Assembly: GCF_026151205.1 (NCBI RefSeq)
Contig: NC_087077.1
Location: forward strand, 15,040,983-15,104,982
Length of the DNA: 64,000 nucleotides
Source of the DNA: Bolinopsis microptera
Taxonomy: Eukaryota; Ctenophora; Tentaculata; Lobata; Bolinopsidae
Direction of reading: 5' to 3'
This document shows positions 44,433 to 55,320 of this stretch, in pieces. Below the pieces are notes generated by a model. That model saw nothing but the letters and a program-made list of their open reading frames with translations, had not been told where the DNA came from and made no database searches. A program made the translations under genes and the position numbers. How positions within the stretch are numbered: position 1 is the first letter of the stretch; each line of letters begins with the position of its first letter.

Positions 44433-45071
44433 ATGGGCATTTCCGAAAACTGGTCCTCATTCGTCAGCATGACAAAAGCCAAAGCTGACTCGCACGGCAA
44501 AGTGGCACAATATTGGGACAGAATGCACAACATTATGAGTCTGTCTCTGATCGTGCTTTCTGCGATGACGACCCTCTCAACCCTTCTTCCTATCACCCAT
44601 TACGTACCAGCCACTTTGGGAGCCATCACCACTTTATTATCTGCCGTAGCTGGGTCCATGGCTCCAAGCACCCGGAGGCAACAGCAGATGGAGTCAAGCA
44701 AGGGGTTTAGATCACTGATGTTGAAGATGGTCAGGGTTGAAACAGAGAGAGAATACGAGGAACTATGGAAAGCATACAACAAGGAATTACTCGGAGAACC
44801 TTTCCTGCCTGCCAAGTATAGGGTAAAAGAAGACACAAACTTCACCATGACACCCGAGTTTACTATAATCGTGAAGCAGAAAGAAAATGACGTGGAGGAT
44901 ATGATGGAGGAGCTAGAGGGTTCAGAAGCTGGGGATAAGGTTAATTCTGATGAGGTAAAACCTAGCACTGCCCTGTCTGAACCTCAAAATGAGGCACCAG
45001 AGGAGGAAGATAACCAATGTGAGGAAGAGGAAGATTTAGGAGACGATGTAAAGTTGCTGCATCAAGTTTAA
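44433..45071 (+). CDS. SLATT-like two-TM protein, tandem copy 1
   Basis: Intact 212-aa frame from ATG at 44433. Layout: N-terminal amphipathic helix with Trp7 and Lys/Ala-rich text (residues 1-30, ending AQYWDR); TM1 ~34-53 (MSLSLIVLSAMTTLSTLLPI); short loop; TM2 ~57-76; basic SSTRR-type end and a helix with Arg91-Lys100; EYEELWKAYNKELLGEPFLP (~108-126); then a variable acidic tail ending CEEEEDLGDDVKLLHQV. The order (helix, two TMs with a Ser-Ala core, cytosolic helices closing in Glu-x-Pro) fits the SLATT fold, a membrane domain known from bacterial conflict systems and some eukaryotes; that match is by eye. CTCTAG at ~44405-44410 before the ATG looks like the end of a 5' UTR intron. The upstream 400 bp are shared with copy 2 and the 3' flank with copy 3. 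Confidence 0.85.
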   Translation: MGISENWSSFVSMTKAKADSHGKVAQYWDRMHNIMSLSLIVLSAMTTLSTLLPITHYVPATLGAITTLLSAVAGSMAPSTRRQQQMESSKGFRSLMLKMVRVETEREYEELWKAYNKELLGEPFLPAKYRVKEDTNFTMTPEFTIIVKQKENDVEDMMEELEGSEAGDKVNSDEVKPSTALSEPQNEAPEEEDNQCEEEEDLGDDVKLLHQV

Positions 45072-45977
45072 CTTTTAAAAGGGACGAATACAATAGGTGT
45101 TAGTTTTGAAAATTCTTAAATCTATGGTTTGTATTTTTATCTCAAGAATATACATCGATCTATGGATCATATAAATAACACGACTTTTCTCCGACATGGA
45201 TGATATGCTGTCGCTGAAAAGTTTAAACTAATGAATTGTGTCAATTTAAAGACTCTTGGTACAAAGTTTGAGTGGTGAATCATAAATTACATTTACAATG
45301 TTCGGGAAAGAGTAAAAAAACGAAATGGTAGAGGCAAATTCTCGATATAAGGAAATAGAAATTATTTTTATTAGGAATATTTTTTTCTAGATCAGATAAA
45401 AAAATTTACAATTTACATTTTACATCTATAATATTTACAACATGCATGAGTTTATCTTATATAAACTAAATTATAGTTTATCTTGTTCAAAAGTTGTTTC
45501 AAAGTGTTAACTGTTCTGTACCAATCTACATGCTGAAATCAAACATACAATTAAAAAAGTTATATCAGCGATCAAATATTAATTTGTAGACCATTCTCCC
45601 ATAATTATATATGTACGAAGTCACTAGAGTGACAATAAGCCAACTCACTGCCAATATTATGAGTATGGTGAATATGTAATAGCAGGACAAAATATATGGA
45701 TCTGAACACGGATATCCCAGCTATGACTCATTATCAGGCACGTGACTAAGGTGCAAGAATTTAATCACACAAAAGGGAACATGTGAGGCTGGCAGAGAAT
45801 CTTTTTCTCCGATTTTGATAAATTTGGTACAAAAAGGTGCCTCTATAAGTGTAGATAATACAAATTCACCGTGCAGCACGATAAGGTCGAGCTGTATGTG
45901 GGCCTCCCCACGTCATACATATGCATAGCAAGTGTGTAAAATTGACGAAAAATGGATAATTTCTCGCGTAAAATGCC
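45072..45977. other. 3' flank of SLATT-like copy 1 and AT-rich intergenic DNA
   Basis: 45072-45520 matches 48729-49190 closely (shared GTTAGTTTTGAAAATTCTTA, CATGCATGAGTTTATCTTAT), marking a duplicated 3' segment. The rest holds no feature I can support. Confidence 0.6.
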
Positions 45978-46377
45978 GGATGATGATTAATCACTCTACA
46001 CTCGAATGTCACGTGACCTTTTAATACGTTCTCTGGGTAGCCCTGATCACGGACTATTCGAAACCCTAACCCTCTACACTGACCCCAACCCTAACAGTAA
46101 CCCTAACCCAATCCCTAACTGAAGAATATGCTGAAACCCTAACCCTAACAAGAAAGTAGACCAACTTCCTTATATGGTCATATCACGTGATCGAGACAGT
46201 TTTTCCTGATATCTTGTCAGGGGAGCACTTTAACCCTATGTCATGTGAGGTGATTCGGAATCAGCGGTCAAAAGTGCATAGATTTAAGTTGGTTTCAACT
46301 GTTGGGGGGAGGAGGCCTTTAAGTCTTATAGTTATAAAAATCTCCACGTTCGAGTGTAAAGTGATTTAGCACGCTCG
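45978..46377 (+). mobile_element. MITE family C copy 1 with telomere-like core (9-bp TSD)
   Basis: A 400-bp element from GGATGATGATTAATCACTC to GTGATTTAGCACGCTCG, flanked by the perfect 9-bp duplication TAAAATGCC (45969-45977 and 46378-46386). Subterminal inverted text is TTAATCACTCTACACTCGA. Inside are several CCCTAACCCTAACC-type blocks (46072-46145) that look telomeric but belong to the element. Non-coding. A 9-bp TSD fits Mutator-like elements. Confidence 0.85.
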
Positions 46378-46958
46378 TAAAATGCCTATAACAAAATTAC
46401 AATATTTGAAGGACCAAATTTTTCAAAAAATTTCCAAAAATCAACACATTATAAGTATAACTATAAGATAGACTTGAAACTTTGAAACAGACAGAAAGTC
46501 GCGTAGGTAGCTGTTTGGACCGGCCGACACTGGCTTACATCTCTCAACACTCAGTTGACAGATATAATATGTACATATTTCGACATTCGTATATCGCTCA
46601 CTTTCACTTTCAGCAATTTGGTCAAATACACAGACACTACTACTAGTAGTACTAGTAGTAGTAGTACTAGCGCTTATTTTCAGTTTCTGCCGGATGTATT
46701 TCTGAGGCTATTACTCCTTTACTCAATTAGTTTTAGTTATTCCCATTTCCCATAATATGTACATAACCTTACTCCATCTCCATATAATTTGAACTTATAT
46801 TACAACATTATTATTTCGTTAAGCAGGAATCGCTTTTGCATGAAGACATTTTGATTTTTTATATGATAAATTCAAATTTGTCCACTTTGCTTAGTGGACA
46901 ATTATAATCACTAATTTTCACCCTTTAGCTCTAGGACCTATTTCAACAGCCAGCAGTT

Positions 46959-47597
46959 ATGGGCATTTCCGAAAACTGGTCCTCATTCGTCAGCATGACA
47001 AAAGCCAAAGCTGACTCGCACGGCAAAGTGGCACAATATTGGGACAGCACCCATAACATTATGAGTCTGTCTCTGATCGTGCTTTCTGCGATGACGACCC
47101 TCTCAACCCTTCTTCCTATCACCCATTACGTTTCAGCCACTTTGGGAGCCATCACCACTTTATTATCTGCCGTAGCTGGGTCCATGGCTCCAAGCACCCG
47201 GAGGCAACAGCAGATGGAGTCAAGCAAGGGTTTTAGATCACTGATGTTGAAGATGGTCAGGGTTGAAACAGAGAGAGAATACGAGGAATTATGGAAAGAA
47301 TACAACAAGGAATTACTCGGAGAACCTTTCCTGCCTGCCAAGTATAGGGTAAAAGAGGACACAAACTTCACCATGACACCCGAGTTTACTATAATCGTGA
47401 AGCAGAAAGAAAATGAGGTGGAGGATATGATGGAGGAGCTAGAGGGATCAGAAGCTGGAAATAAGGTTGATCCTGATGAGGTAAAACCTAGCACTGCCCT
47501 GCCTGAACCTCAAAAGGAGGCACCAGAGAAGGAAGATAACCAATGTGAGGAAGAGGAAGATGTAGGAGATGATGTAAAGTTGCTGCATCAAGTTTAA
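46959..47597 (+). CDS. SLATT-like two-TM protein, tandem copy 2
   Basis: Intact 212-aa frame, ~93-95% identical by eye to copy 1 (for example Ser30-Thr31 for Arg-Met, Ser for Pro before TM2, Glu for Ala in LWKEYNK). The same leader, with CTCTAG acceptor-like text just upstream of ATG at 46959. Its 5' flank from ~46480 matches that of copy 1 from ~44020, including TGAAACAGA and AGCAATTTGGTC, but carries an expanded TAG/CTA trinucleotide run at 46635-46670. Its 3' flank differs from copies 1 and 3. Two hydrophobic segments, no signal peptide, acidic tail. Function unknown; probably an oligomeric membrane protein if the SLATT match holds. Confidence 0.85.
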   Translation: MGISENWSSFVSMTKAKADSHGKVAQYWDSTHNIMSLSLIVLSAMTTLSTLLPITHYVSATLGAITTLLSAVAGSMAPSTRRQQQMESSKGFRSLMLKMVRVETEREYEELWKEYNKELLGEPFLPAKYRVKEDTNFTMTPEFTIIVKQKENEVEDMMEELEGSEAGNKVDPDEVKPSTALPEPQKEAPEKEDNQCEEEEDVGDDVKLLHQV

Positions 47598-48083
47598 CTT
47601 TTTAAATGACGAGACAATTTCAAACAAAATTTTAATCTTTGGTTTGTGGTTTTATCTTAGGAATGGTATATGGGTTTAGTTGTTTGTTGTTTTTTATCTG
47701 TAGGATGGTACCGATTAAAAGTTAACGCTGATAAATTGTGTTTATATTATAAATTATAATATTAATTTTCAACGTATCCTATTGAATTCAGATTTCCTAA
47801 GGGAAAACTACATCAGTTGATAACTAAATCTTGTTCAAAATCTGTAATTTGTTTGTACTCTGAGACTACTGGCTATTCCTATATAAGCATACACGTGCAT
47901 AACATCACTTCATATTTAATTCAAACATTTGTCATTTCGTGAAGCCAGCATCGCTTTTGCTTGCGAATCTTTTGTTTGCATTATTTTTTGTAAGACGCAT
48001 TTAACTTTATTCCACTTTGCTTTATATCGCTAATTTTCACAGTTCAGCCCAGGTTTGTGTTTGAGTTTAAACAAACAGCAGTT

Positions 48084-48728
48084 ATGGGTATTTCTGAAAA
48101 CTGGTCCTCATTCGTCAGCATGACAAAAGCCAAAGCTGACTCGCACGGCAAAGTGGCACAATATTGGGACAGCACCCATAACATTATGAGTCTGTCTCTG
48201 ATCGTGCTTTCTGCGATGACGACCCTCTCAACCCTTCTTCCTATCACCCATTACGTAGCAGCTACTTTGGGAGCCATCACCACTCTATTATCTGCCGTAG
48301 CTGGGTCTACGGCTCCAAGCACCCGGAGGCAACAGCAGATGGAATCAAGCAAGGGTTTTAGAACATTGATGTTGAAGATGGTCAGGGTTGAAACAGAGAG
48401 AGAATACGAGGAACTATGGAAAGCATACAACAAGGAATTACTCGGAGAACCTTTCCTGCCTGCCAAGTATAGGGTAAAAGAGGACACAAACTTCATCATG
48501 ACACCCGAGTTTACTATAATCGTGAAGCAGAAAGAAAATGAGGTGGAGGATATGATGGAGGAACTAGAGGGTTCAGAAGCTGGGGATAAGGTTAATCCTG
48601 ATGAGGTAAAAGTAAAACCTAGCACTGCCCTTCCTGAACCTCAAAATGATGCACCAGAGAAGGAAGATAACCTATGTGAGGAAGAGGAAGAGTTAGGAGA
48701 CGATGTAAAGTTGCTGCATCAAGTTTAA
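48084..48728 (+). CDS. SLATT-like two-TM protein, tandem copy 3
   Basis: Intact 214-aa frame from the ATG that aligns with the other copies (48084). An upstream in-frame ATG at 48057 would add nine residues, but the acceptor-like TTCACAGTTCAG at ~48039-48050 suggests that this part is a spliced leader. Differences include Thr for Met after TM2 (AGSTAP), Thr for Ser in FRTLML and a two-residue duplication (VKVKPS) in the tail. The 3' flank (from AACTTTTAAAAGGGACGAAT) is near-identical to that of copy 1 over ~450 bp, while the promoter side is more diverged than in copies 1 and 2. Confidence 0.85.
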   Translation: MGISENWSSFVSMTKAKADSHGKVAQYWDSTHNIMSLSLIVLSAMTTLSTLLPITHYVAATLGAITTLLSAVAGSTAPSTRRQQQMESSKGFRTLMLKMVRVETEREYEELWKAYNKELLGEPFLPAKYRVKEDTNFIMTPEFTIIVKQKENEVEDMMEELEGSEAGDKVNPDEVKVKPSTALPEPQNDAPEKEDNLCEEEEELGDDVKLLHQV

Positions 48729-49562
48729 CTTTTAAAAGGGACGAATACAATAGGTGTTAGTTTTGAAAATTCTTAAATCTATGGTTTGTATTTTTATCTC
48801 AAGAATATACATCTATCTATGGATCATATGAATAACACGACTTTTCTCCGACAATGATGATATGCTGTCGCTGAAAAGTTTAAACTAATGAATTGTGTCA
48901 ATTTAAAGACTGTTGGTACAAAGTTTGAGTGGTGAATCATAAATTACGTTTACAATGTTCGGGAAAGAGTAAAAAACGAAATGGTAGAGGCAAATTCTGG
49001 ATATAAGGAAATAGAAATTATTTTTACTAGAAATATGTTTTTCTAGATCAGATAAACAATTTTACAATTTACATTTATAATATTTACAACATGCATGAGT
49101 TTATTTTATAACTAAATTATAGTTTATCTTGTTCAAAAGTTGTTTTAAAGTGTTAATACTGTTCTGTACCAATCTGCAGTACAGAAGTATGCAAAACTAA
49201 GTAAATTTGGTGATCGTTACAGTAAATCAAATCAGAAATTTCTCAAACTTTGATTCTTGCTTTTAGTCACTTAAACAAAAATCACTGAACGTACGTGCTT
49301 ATCAAATAAATTGAGCAGATAAGATACATTTCAATACAGAATGCTAAATTAGCAAGCAAGTACACCTTGCCAGTGCCTCAGTGTATTAGTAGATAGTTGT
49401 ACAATTTACATTTCATTTGAAATTAGATGGCTTTGATTAAAAAAGCTGTCAATTCTTTCTCGACACGAATTTTTAAGAGAATCCAAAATATTCCAAGATT
49501 TGATAATTATTTTATGACCTTATATAATCAGCAAGCATTTATAAGAAACTTGAATCAAATTT

Positions 49563-51409
49563 TTATCGTGTCTTCACCTTTTCACTTTTTCCAACTAAAT
49601 AGGTTTTGTTAAAGAAATCAGCGAACAGAACCATATAGCTAGCATAAATACACATCCCAAACACAATATCCTGAACGCTGGTATCACAGTCGTATCCTTG
49701 GTAGAGCATGTAGGATGACGTTAGCTGCAGTCCGACTCCCACCACCATCTGGGAAAGCTGGCAGATGGTCACAAACATAGCACACTTTCTGGGAATGTTG
49801 ACACGTGCTGCGCGCAGTGTGTAGTATGTGTACATGAGAGCATGCACAGCGAAGTTCATCCCTGCATACCATATCATACCGGATTGAGGGTGAGCGATAA
49901 TGTAGAAGCTGTAGATAAAGACGGTGATGTGGTGGTACCAGTGCAGGAAATGGAGTTTGGACTTCCTCACCACGATGAAGAACGTGTCACCTAGTTCTGG
50001 CAGTTTGCTCATGGCGAATAGGTACAGCCAGAACCAACAGGGGTTGTCCAGTTTGTCTCTTATTCCGCAAACTGTTGGAAGGATACCGTCTTCTTGGATG
50101 GAAGTTATCAAGAACACTGTCGTCCTTATTGTTCCTGAAAAGTATTATTTCAAGTTTATCCATATATAATTATTTAAACTTGTTTATAGATACAATTTCA
50201 AATTTTAATGCAAATTAGGGGCACTCTTCCGTTCAGTAATTTTTATCAAGACACTTATTTTACTTCGGTGTATTCCAACAGTCACAATGTTACACTAAGT
50301 GCAACTGCAGCCAATTACAGGAAGCCAAAGGATTTACCATTTTTGACCACCTTTGCCAACATCCTATAAATCTCTTGCTTTTGTTAACCATCTGGTCAGG
50401 GTGCTAAAATCATCAGCAGACCTTTTTTAACCTAATGCAAAAAACTGCATCAAAAAATATTTGTCACGAGACAAGTTAGGTCACTGTTTATGAACCGTAC
50501 TTTAAAAGTACCGTGGAAGAATATGGGTTAGGTAGTATGTACCATACTTTCTTCGCCCGAGACTTTGCTGCAATGTCAAATGTGCAGCTCCTCATTTAAC
50601 CCTCACACCCGATTTCTCGAGTATTCGGCTGAGTAGACCGGGGGGCTGCATAGACCACTCAGGATCCTTAGCTGAACGTCAACGACGCTCACCCCACGAC
50701 CAGGCAGACAGTGGGATTCGAACTCGCAACCTCACGATTGTAAAGCAGGCGTTCTAACCAACTGCGCTACCAGGCCGTCGAATAATTATAAGTAAAATTT
50801 GAGCACTCATCAGATCTAGAGGAATGCACCATATTAATGACGAACCTATCCAAGAAAAGAGAGCCAACAAGCCCGACCAAATAACTAAAGGCATCCTAAG
50901 GTTCCAGGGCGTCTTTGTTTCCATGTATTTCTGTCCTAGGTGCACTGCAGTGAAGTAGACCAGAGAGACTGGTATTGTGTACAGCCACCTCTCCTTCATT
51001 GGTTCTATAACATCCTGTACCTGAAGAGAAGTGGGAATTTACAAAACATTTTAACTTATTAGTGTAACCTTGAAAATAAGTTTAAAATGCAAATGTTATA
51101 TTTGGTATTAAGGGGTCGTTCACATATTATGTAATCAGCCAAGGGGGGGGGGGGGGGGGGGGGGTTTCCAAATGATTACGCTAGTGTAATTTTGACACAA
51201 TAGCTATGTGTAAAACTGATTACGGAGGGGGGGGGGGGATTGATTACGTAATATGTGAACAACCCCTAAGGGCATAGGTATTTCTATTTAGTGTATTTCT
51301 CAATCAAAGTTTTACAAATAGACAGTTTTCAATTCTTGAAAATCGTTTTACAAACCTCAAAGTTTTCCTCCACGTCTAGAGTCGGTAAAATCCAAGTGTG
51401 GTAAGTCAT
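49563..51409 (-). CDS. ELOVL6-like very-long-chain fatty acid elongase, 3 exons
   Basis: Exons on the minus strand: 51409-51356, 51020-50846, 50134-49563; GT-AG introns, frames join, 266 aa (human ELOVL6 has 265). ATG at 51409 starts MTYHTWILPTLDVEENFE. Family motifs: LRMPLVIWSGLLALFSW, SKLPELGDTFFIVVRK (KxxExxDT), the catalytic histidine box HWYHH at ~141-145, and YAGMNFAVHALMYTYYTLRA (MNxxVHxxMYxYY). About seven membrane helices. The C-terminus KVKTR has the KxKxx form of an ER retrieval signal. Elongases condense malonyl-CoA with an acyl-CoA in the ER; the ELOVL3/6 subfamily prefers saturated C12-C16 chains, and the MNxxVHxxMY form groups this protein there. All key residues are present. 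Confidence 0.95.
50530..50780 (-). mobile_element. tRNA-derived SINE in ELOVL intron 2
   Basis: On the minus strand, GGCCTGGTAGCGCAGTTGGT holds a pol III A box and GCGAGTTCGAATCCC a B box, spaced as in a tRNA. The stems do not pair, and an unrelated ~150-bp body follows (GTCGTGGGGTGAGCGTCG, then CAGCCCCCCGGTCTAC). This is the build of a SINE rather than of a working tRNA gene. The 3' end and TSD were not found. Confidence 0.6.
51109..51269. mobile_element. MITE with 29-bp TIRs and a poly-G core, ELOVL intron 1
   Basis: TAAGGGGTCGTTCACATATT (extending to ATGTAATCA) pairs with TGATTACGTAATATGTGAAC then AACCCCTAA at the other end, with two or three mismatches. The middle holds G-runs of ~20 and 11. 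Hairpin-forming, non-coding. Confidence 0.75.
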
Positions 51410-51889
51410 TGCGGCCGATAAAGGTGACTTACTTTCGTGCCCTACAAATAGAAACTCGAGGGTTTTAGATGTCAATTTAGGTCGAGGATAAAGATTAATC
51501 AAATTGAAGATTCCTAAAAATCTAGGCGGCAAAACCAGCGGTTTACTTGTTACATAATTGATTCAATCATTGTACATCGAGATGTCAATTAGTGTCTACA
51601 TGAAGTACAAATTGACGGTGTAGTTGCAACACTCACAACTCAAAAGGAAAGAATTAGCGATAAATATTTATTAAATAGTATGCCCTCTGCAAGTGAAACA
51701 AGAAGAGATAATAATAGGTAGAAATAATAACAAGAAGAGATAATAATAGGTAAGGTATAGTATAAGGTATTTACGCAGTGGTTCTGTGTATGTACTAAAT
51801 CATGCTGGTGAGAAATTTTAATTAGAATAAAAGTAACTCAAATGGCGAATATAGAAAATATTTCAATTGTGTTCACTAAAATGAGGCTT

Positions 51890-53868
51890 AGCCGCCTGAG
51901 CACAGAGCACAGAGTAGGACGCCAAATGTTTATTGTGTTAGTACATCACAAAAATCACAGGGACGTCCTAGATTTGCATTTGCAATCTGATGTACCGATT
52001 TAATACTTCTTATAATACAGGGGGACAAGGTTATTGGACGTTATTTGACCAGACATTGCGTGAACGGAAATAATTTAGACGGACATTAAAAAGACCGCTA
52101 TGCGCTAGCGCCTCCAATCTCCATTAATGTCCGTTCAAATTAAATGTCCGATAAGGTATACTATTAGTATTGCTAATGCTATTTGATATCATTATGGTCA
52201 ATTCTGTTTCAGTTTGAGGAACGGGAATGAAGAATCGGAAATCCAAATTCACTAATCACTAAGTTTATGATTGTATCATAATTCATAATATTGCGATAGT
52301 TGTGGACACAACAAGAAAATTGAGAATAATCTTGTGCGAGGGTAGGGACCCAGATGTCGTTTCTAACCCAAATAAACTTTAAGGAGGCTTCTCATCAGTA
52401 GCCGCACCTCCTTACTCGGTTTCTGAACTGGAATTCTATGGGCTTCCAGACGGCCAGACCGAGTATTACCATCCCATCCTTCTAGAGTTCATCACAAGTA
52501 GCACCCACCTTGAAGATCTTTGACACCCAGACACACCCCATTGGCGAACAAACTTTGGATATAATCTTACATGCTCCCGAAGGAATCCCTGGTTTATGGT
52601 CTTTCTCATCGTCACCAGCACTTTCACTAGGTCACCAGCTCTTTCACTGAAGTCATCAGCCCTTTCACTGAAGTCATCAGATGTGACTCTGATCAACGGT
52701 ATAGTTGTGGACACAACAAGAAAATTGAGAATAATCTTGTGCGAGGGTAGGGACCCAGATGTCGTTTCTAACCCAAATAAACTTTAAGGAGGCTTCTCAT
52801 CAGTAGCCGCACCTCCTTACTCGGTTTCTGAACTGGAATTCTATGGGCTTCCAGACGGCCAGACCGAGTATTACCATCCCATCCTTCTAGAGTTCATCAC
52901 AAGTAGCACCCACCTTGAAGATCTTTGACACCCAGACACACCCCATTGGCGAACAAACTTTGGATATAATCTTACATGCTCCCGAAGGAATCCCTGGTTT
53001 ATGGTCTTTCTCATCGTCACCAGCACTTTCACTAGGTCACCAGCTCTTTCACTGAAGTCATCAGCCCTTTCACTGAAGTCATCAGATGTGACTCTGATCA
53101 ACGGTATAGTTGTGGACACAACAAGAAAATTGAGAATAATCTTGTGCGAGGGTAGGGACCCAGATGTCGTTTCTAACCCAAATAAACTTTAAGGAGGCTT
53201 CTCATCAGTAGCCGCACCTCCTTACTCGGTTTCTGAACTGGAATTCTATGGGCTTCCAGACGGCCAGACCGAGTATTACCATCCCATCCTTCTAGAGTTC
53301 ATCACAAGTAGCACCCACCTTGAAGATCTTTGACACCCAGACACACCCCATTGGCGAACAAACTTTGGATATAATCTTACATGCTCCCGAAGGAATCCCT
53401 GGTTTATGGTCTTTCTCATCGTCACCAGCACTTTCACTAGGTCACCAGCTCTTTCACAGCCGCCTGAGCACAGAGCACAGAGTAGGACGCCAAATGTTTA
53501 TTGTGTTAGTACATCACAAAAATCACAGGGATGTCCTAGATTTGCATTTGCAATCTGATGCACCGATTTAATACTTCTTATAATACAGGGGGACAAGGTT
53601 ATTGGACGTTATTTGACCAGACATTGCGTGAACGGAAATAATTTAGACGGACATTAAAAAGACCGCTATGCGCTAGCGCCTCCAATCTCCATTAATGTCC
53701 GTTCAAATTAAATGTCCGATAAGGTATACTATTAGTATTGCTAATGCTATTTGATATCATTATGGTCAATTCTGTTTCAGTTTGAGGAACGGGAATGAAG
53801 AATCGGAAATCCAAATTCACTAATCACTAAGTTTATGATTGTATCATAATTCATAATATTGCGATAGT
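51890..53868 (+). repeat. Composite repeat: two 411-bp direct copies flanking three 405-bp tandem units
   Basis: Unit A occupies 51890-52300 and again 53458-53868, differing at only a few bases (GGGACGTCC/GGGATGTCC, GATGTACC/GATGCACC). Between them unit B repeats head to tail at 52301-52705, 52706-53110 and partly 53111-53457. The short frames in B recur identically, as expected. No TG...CA termini or TSD, so unit A is not a clear LTR. Confidence 0.9.
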
Positions 53869-54327
53869 AATATTAAAATGAAAAGCAATAGAGGAGTGGC
53901 AAGCACGGTTCTGATAAACTATAACTAAAGCCATAATAATAGCTACTCAATAACCGGATAAACCAGGCAGCAGCTAAACTAGAGCGGTATTTGGAAACCT
54001 GTTTATCTGTTTGTTATTTCTAGTTCCGATTGGGTTCAGTTGCATCGTTTCAAAGTTAATTAGATAGACTGATTGGGTTTAAACTTATTTACCCAAGCTA
54101 CCCTGTCTAGGGAAAGAAGGGGGTGTTTGACGTAGTGTAATCGCTTATACCATGCACAATACACTGTAAGTGTAACCCAATTCCCTCACTACTTTTACAA
54201 TTTACAGTCACAATTTGTAAAAGAGTTATGCATATGATTTTACGCCTTAGTACTGGGTGCAAACTGCAAACTGCAAAATCTATTGTTATTAATTAAACTT
54301 AATCATATTATGTATCGATATTAGCGC

Positions 54328-54750
54328 TGGATGGCGACAACTAGCGCTATCCAGCGCTAGTTGTCGCCATCCAGCGCAAGTTGTCGCTATCCAGCGCTGG
54401 TAAAAGATATCCAGCGCAAAATATAAATTTTCGATAATTGTCGCAATCCAGCGCTAGTTGTCGCCATCCAGCGCTAGTTGTCGCTATCCAGCGCTAGTTG
54501 TCGACAACTAGCGCTGGTTAACGCTGGCTATGCGACATTGTCGCACCCGACAGTTTGCGCTAGTTGTCGCCATCCAGCGCTAGTTGTCGCGTTTACACTA
54601 TCGCAAAAGAAAGAACTGATCTGTCCTCGTCAATTTTATAATCGGTGAGGATATGAAAAGTGATGGACAAAAGTATTAATTGTAAATACACACTGCGCAC
54701 AGCTGTCATCCGAGCTACGATCTAACTAATAAGCTTTCGATTCTATTAAA
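54328..54750. repeat. Palindromic TAGCGCTGGATGGCGACAA cluster, copy 1
   Basis: About ten units of GCGCTAGTTGTCGCCATCCA and its inverse (CTGGATGGCGACAACTAGCG) plus a common tail (GTTTACACTATCGCAA, then TCCGAGCTACGATCTAACTA). The same block, ~90% alike, recurs at 56168-56580. Strong cruciform potential; non-coding. Confidence 0.8.
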
Positions 54751-55320
54751 GTCATGCCTTATCGGACCTTATTTGACCGGGCATTAAATGAACGGACATA
54801 ATTATGAACGGACATTAAAATGAACGCTCGAAGGCATTCAAAACCGTCAAAAATCCAAATCTTTTTTTTTGCGTTTTTAAAATTTTAGCAGATAATTTTT
54901 AAATTAATTTTTCATACAATGAGCAAGAAAGGCATTCGTTAAGCAGTAAAAGATGTCAAAACATCTGTAGATCAGTGTCTATTGTTTTTATAGTTCCACT
55001 GTAATTGGTATCTCAGGAATTTAAGTCAGCTCATTGTTTGGGCCGAAGACATTTGGGGTGAAGACTGCTGTCCCTAGATTCCTCAAGTCTCCTCTGGTCT
55101 GCAGTTATTTAACAGGGGCAAGTATAAACAATGGCGGGTGCCAAACAATAGCATGTGCCAATAGCGGGTGCCATTAAATCTACAAGTATAAACAATACTA
55201 CCGGACGCCAGTAATCTACCGCGAGTATCAATTGAGCTTCTCAAACAAAACTGGGCAACAATTAACAAATCATGATTGTAATTTGAAGCTTTGCCAGCAC
55301 TGTTTAGTTCAAGGAAGGTA

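Noticed and set aside
46072..46145. Chromosome end or telomere signal
   Set aside because: CCCTAA blocks are short, imperfect and internal to a MITE family with TSDs.
44600..48625. Antisense ~122-aa frames conserved in all three SLATT-like copies
   Set aside because: They mirror highly similar sense genes; conservation is explained by the sense protein and recent duplication.
50680..50780. Functional tRNA gene (minus strand)
   Set aside because: A and B boxes are present, but acceptor, anticodon and T stems do not pair; better explained as a SINE head.
51890..53868. LTR retrotransposon with 411-bp LTRs
   Set aside because: The direct repeats lack TG...CA ends, TSD, primer-binding site and coding interior; the interior is a tandem array.
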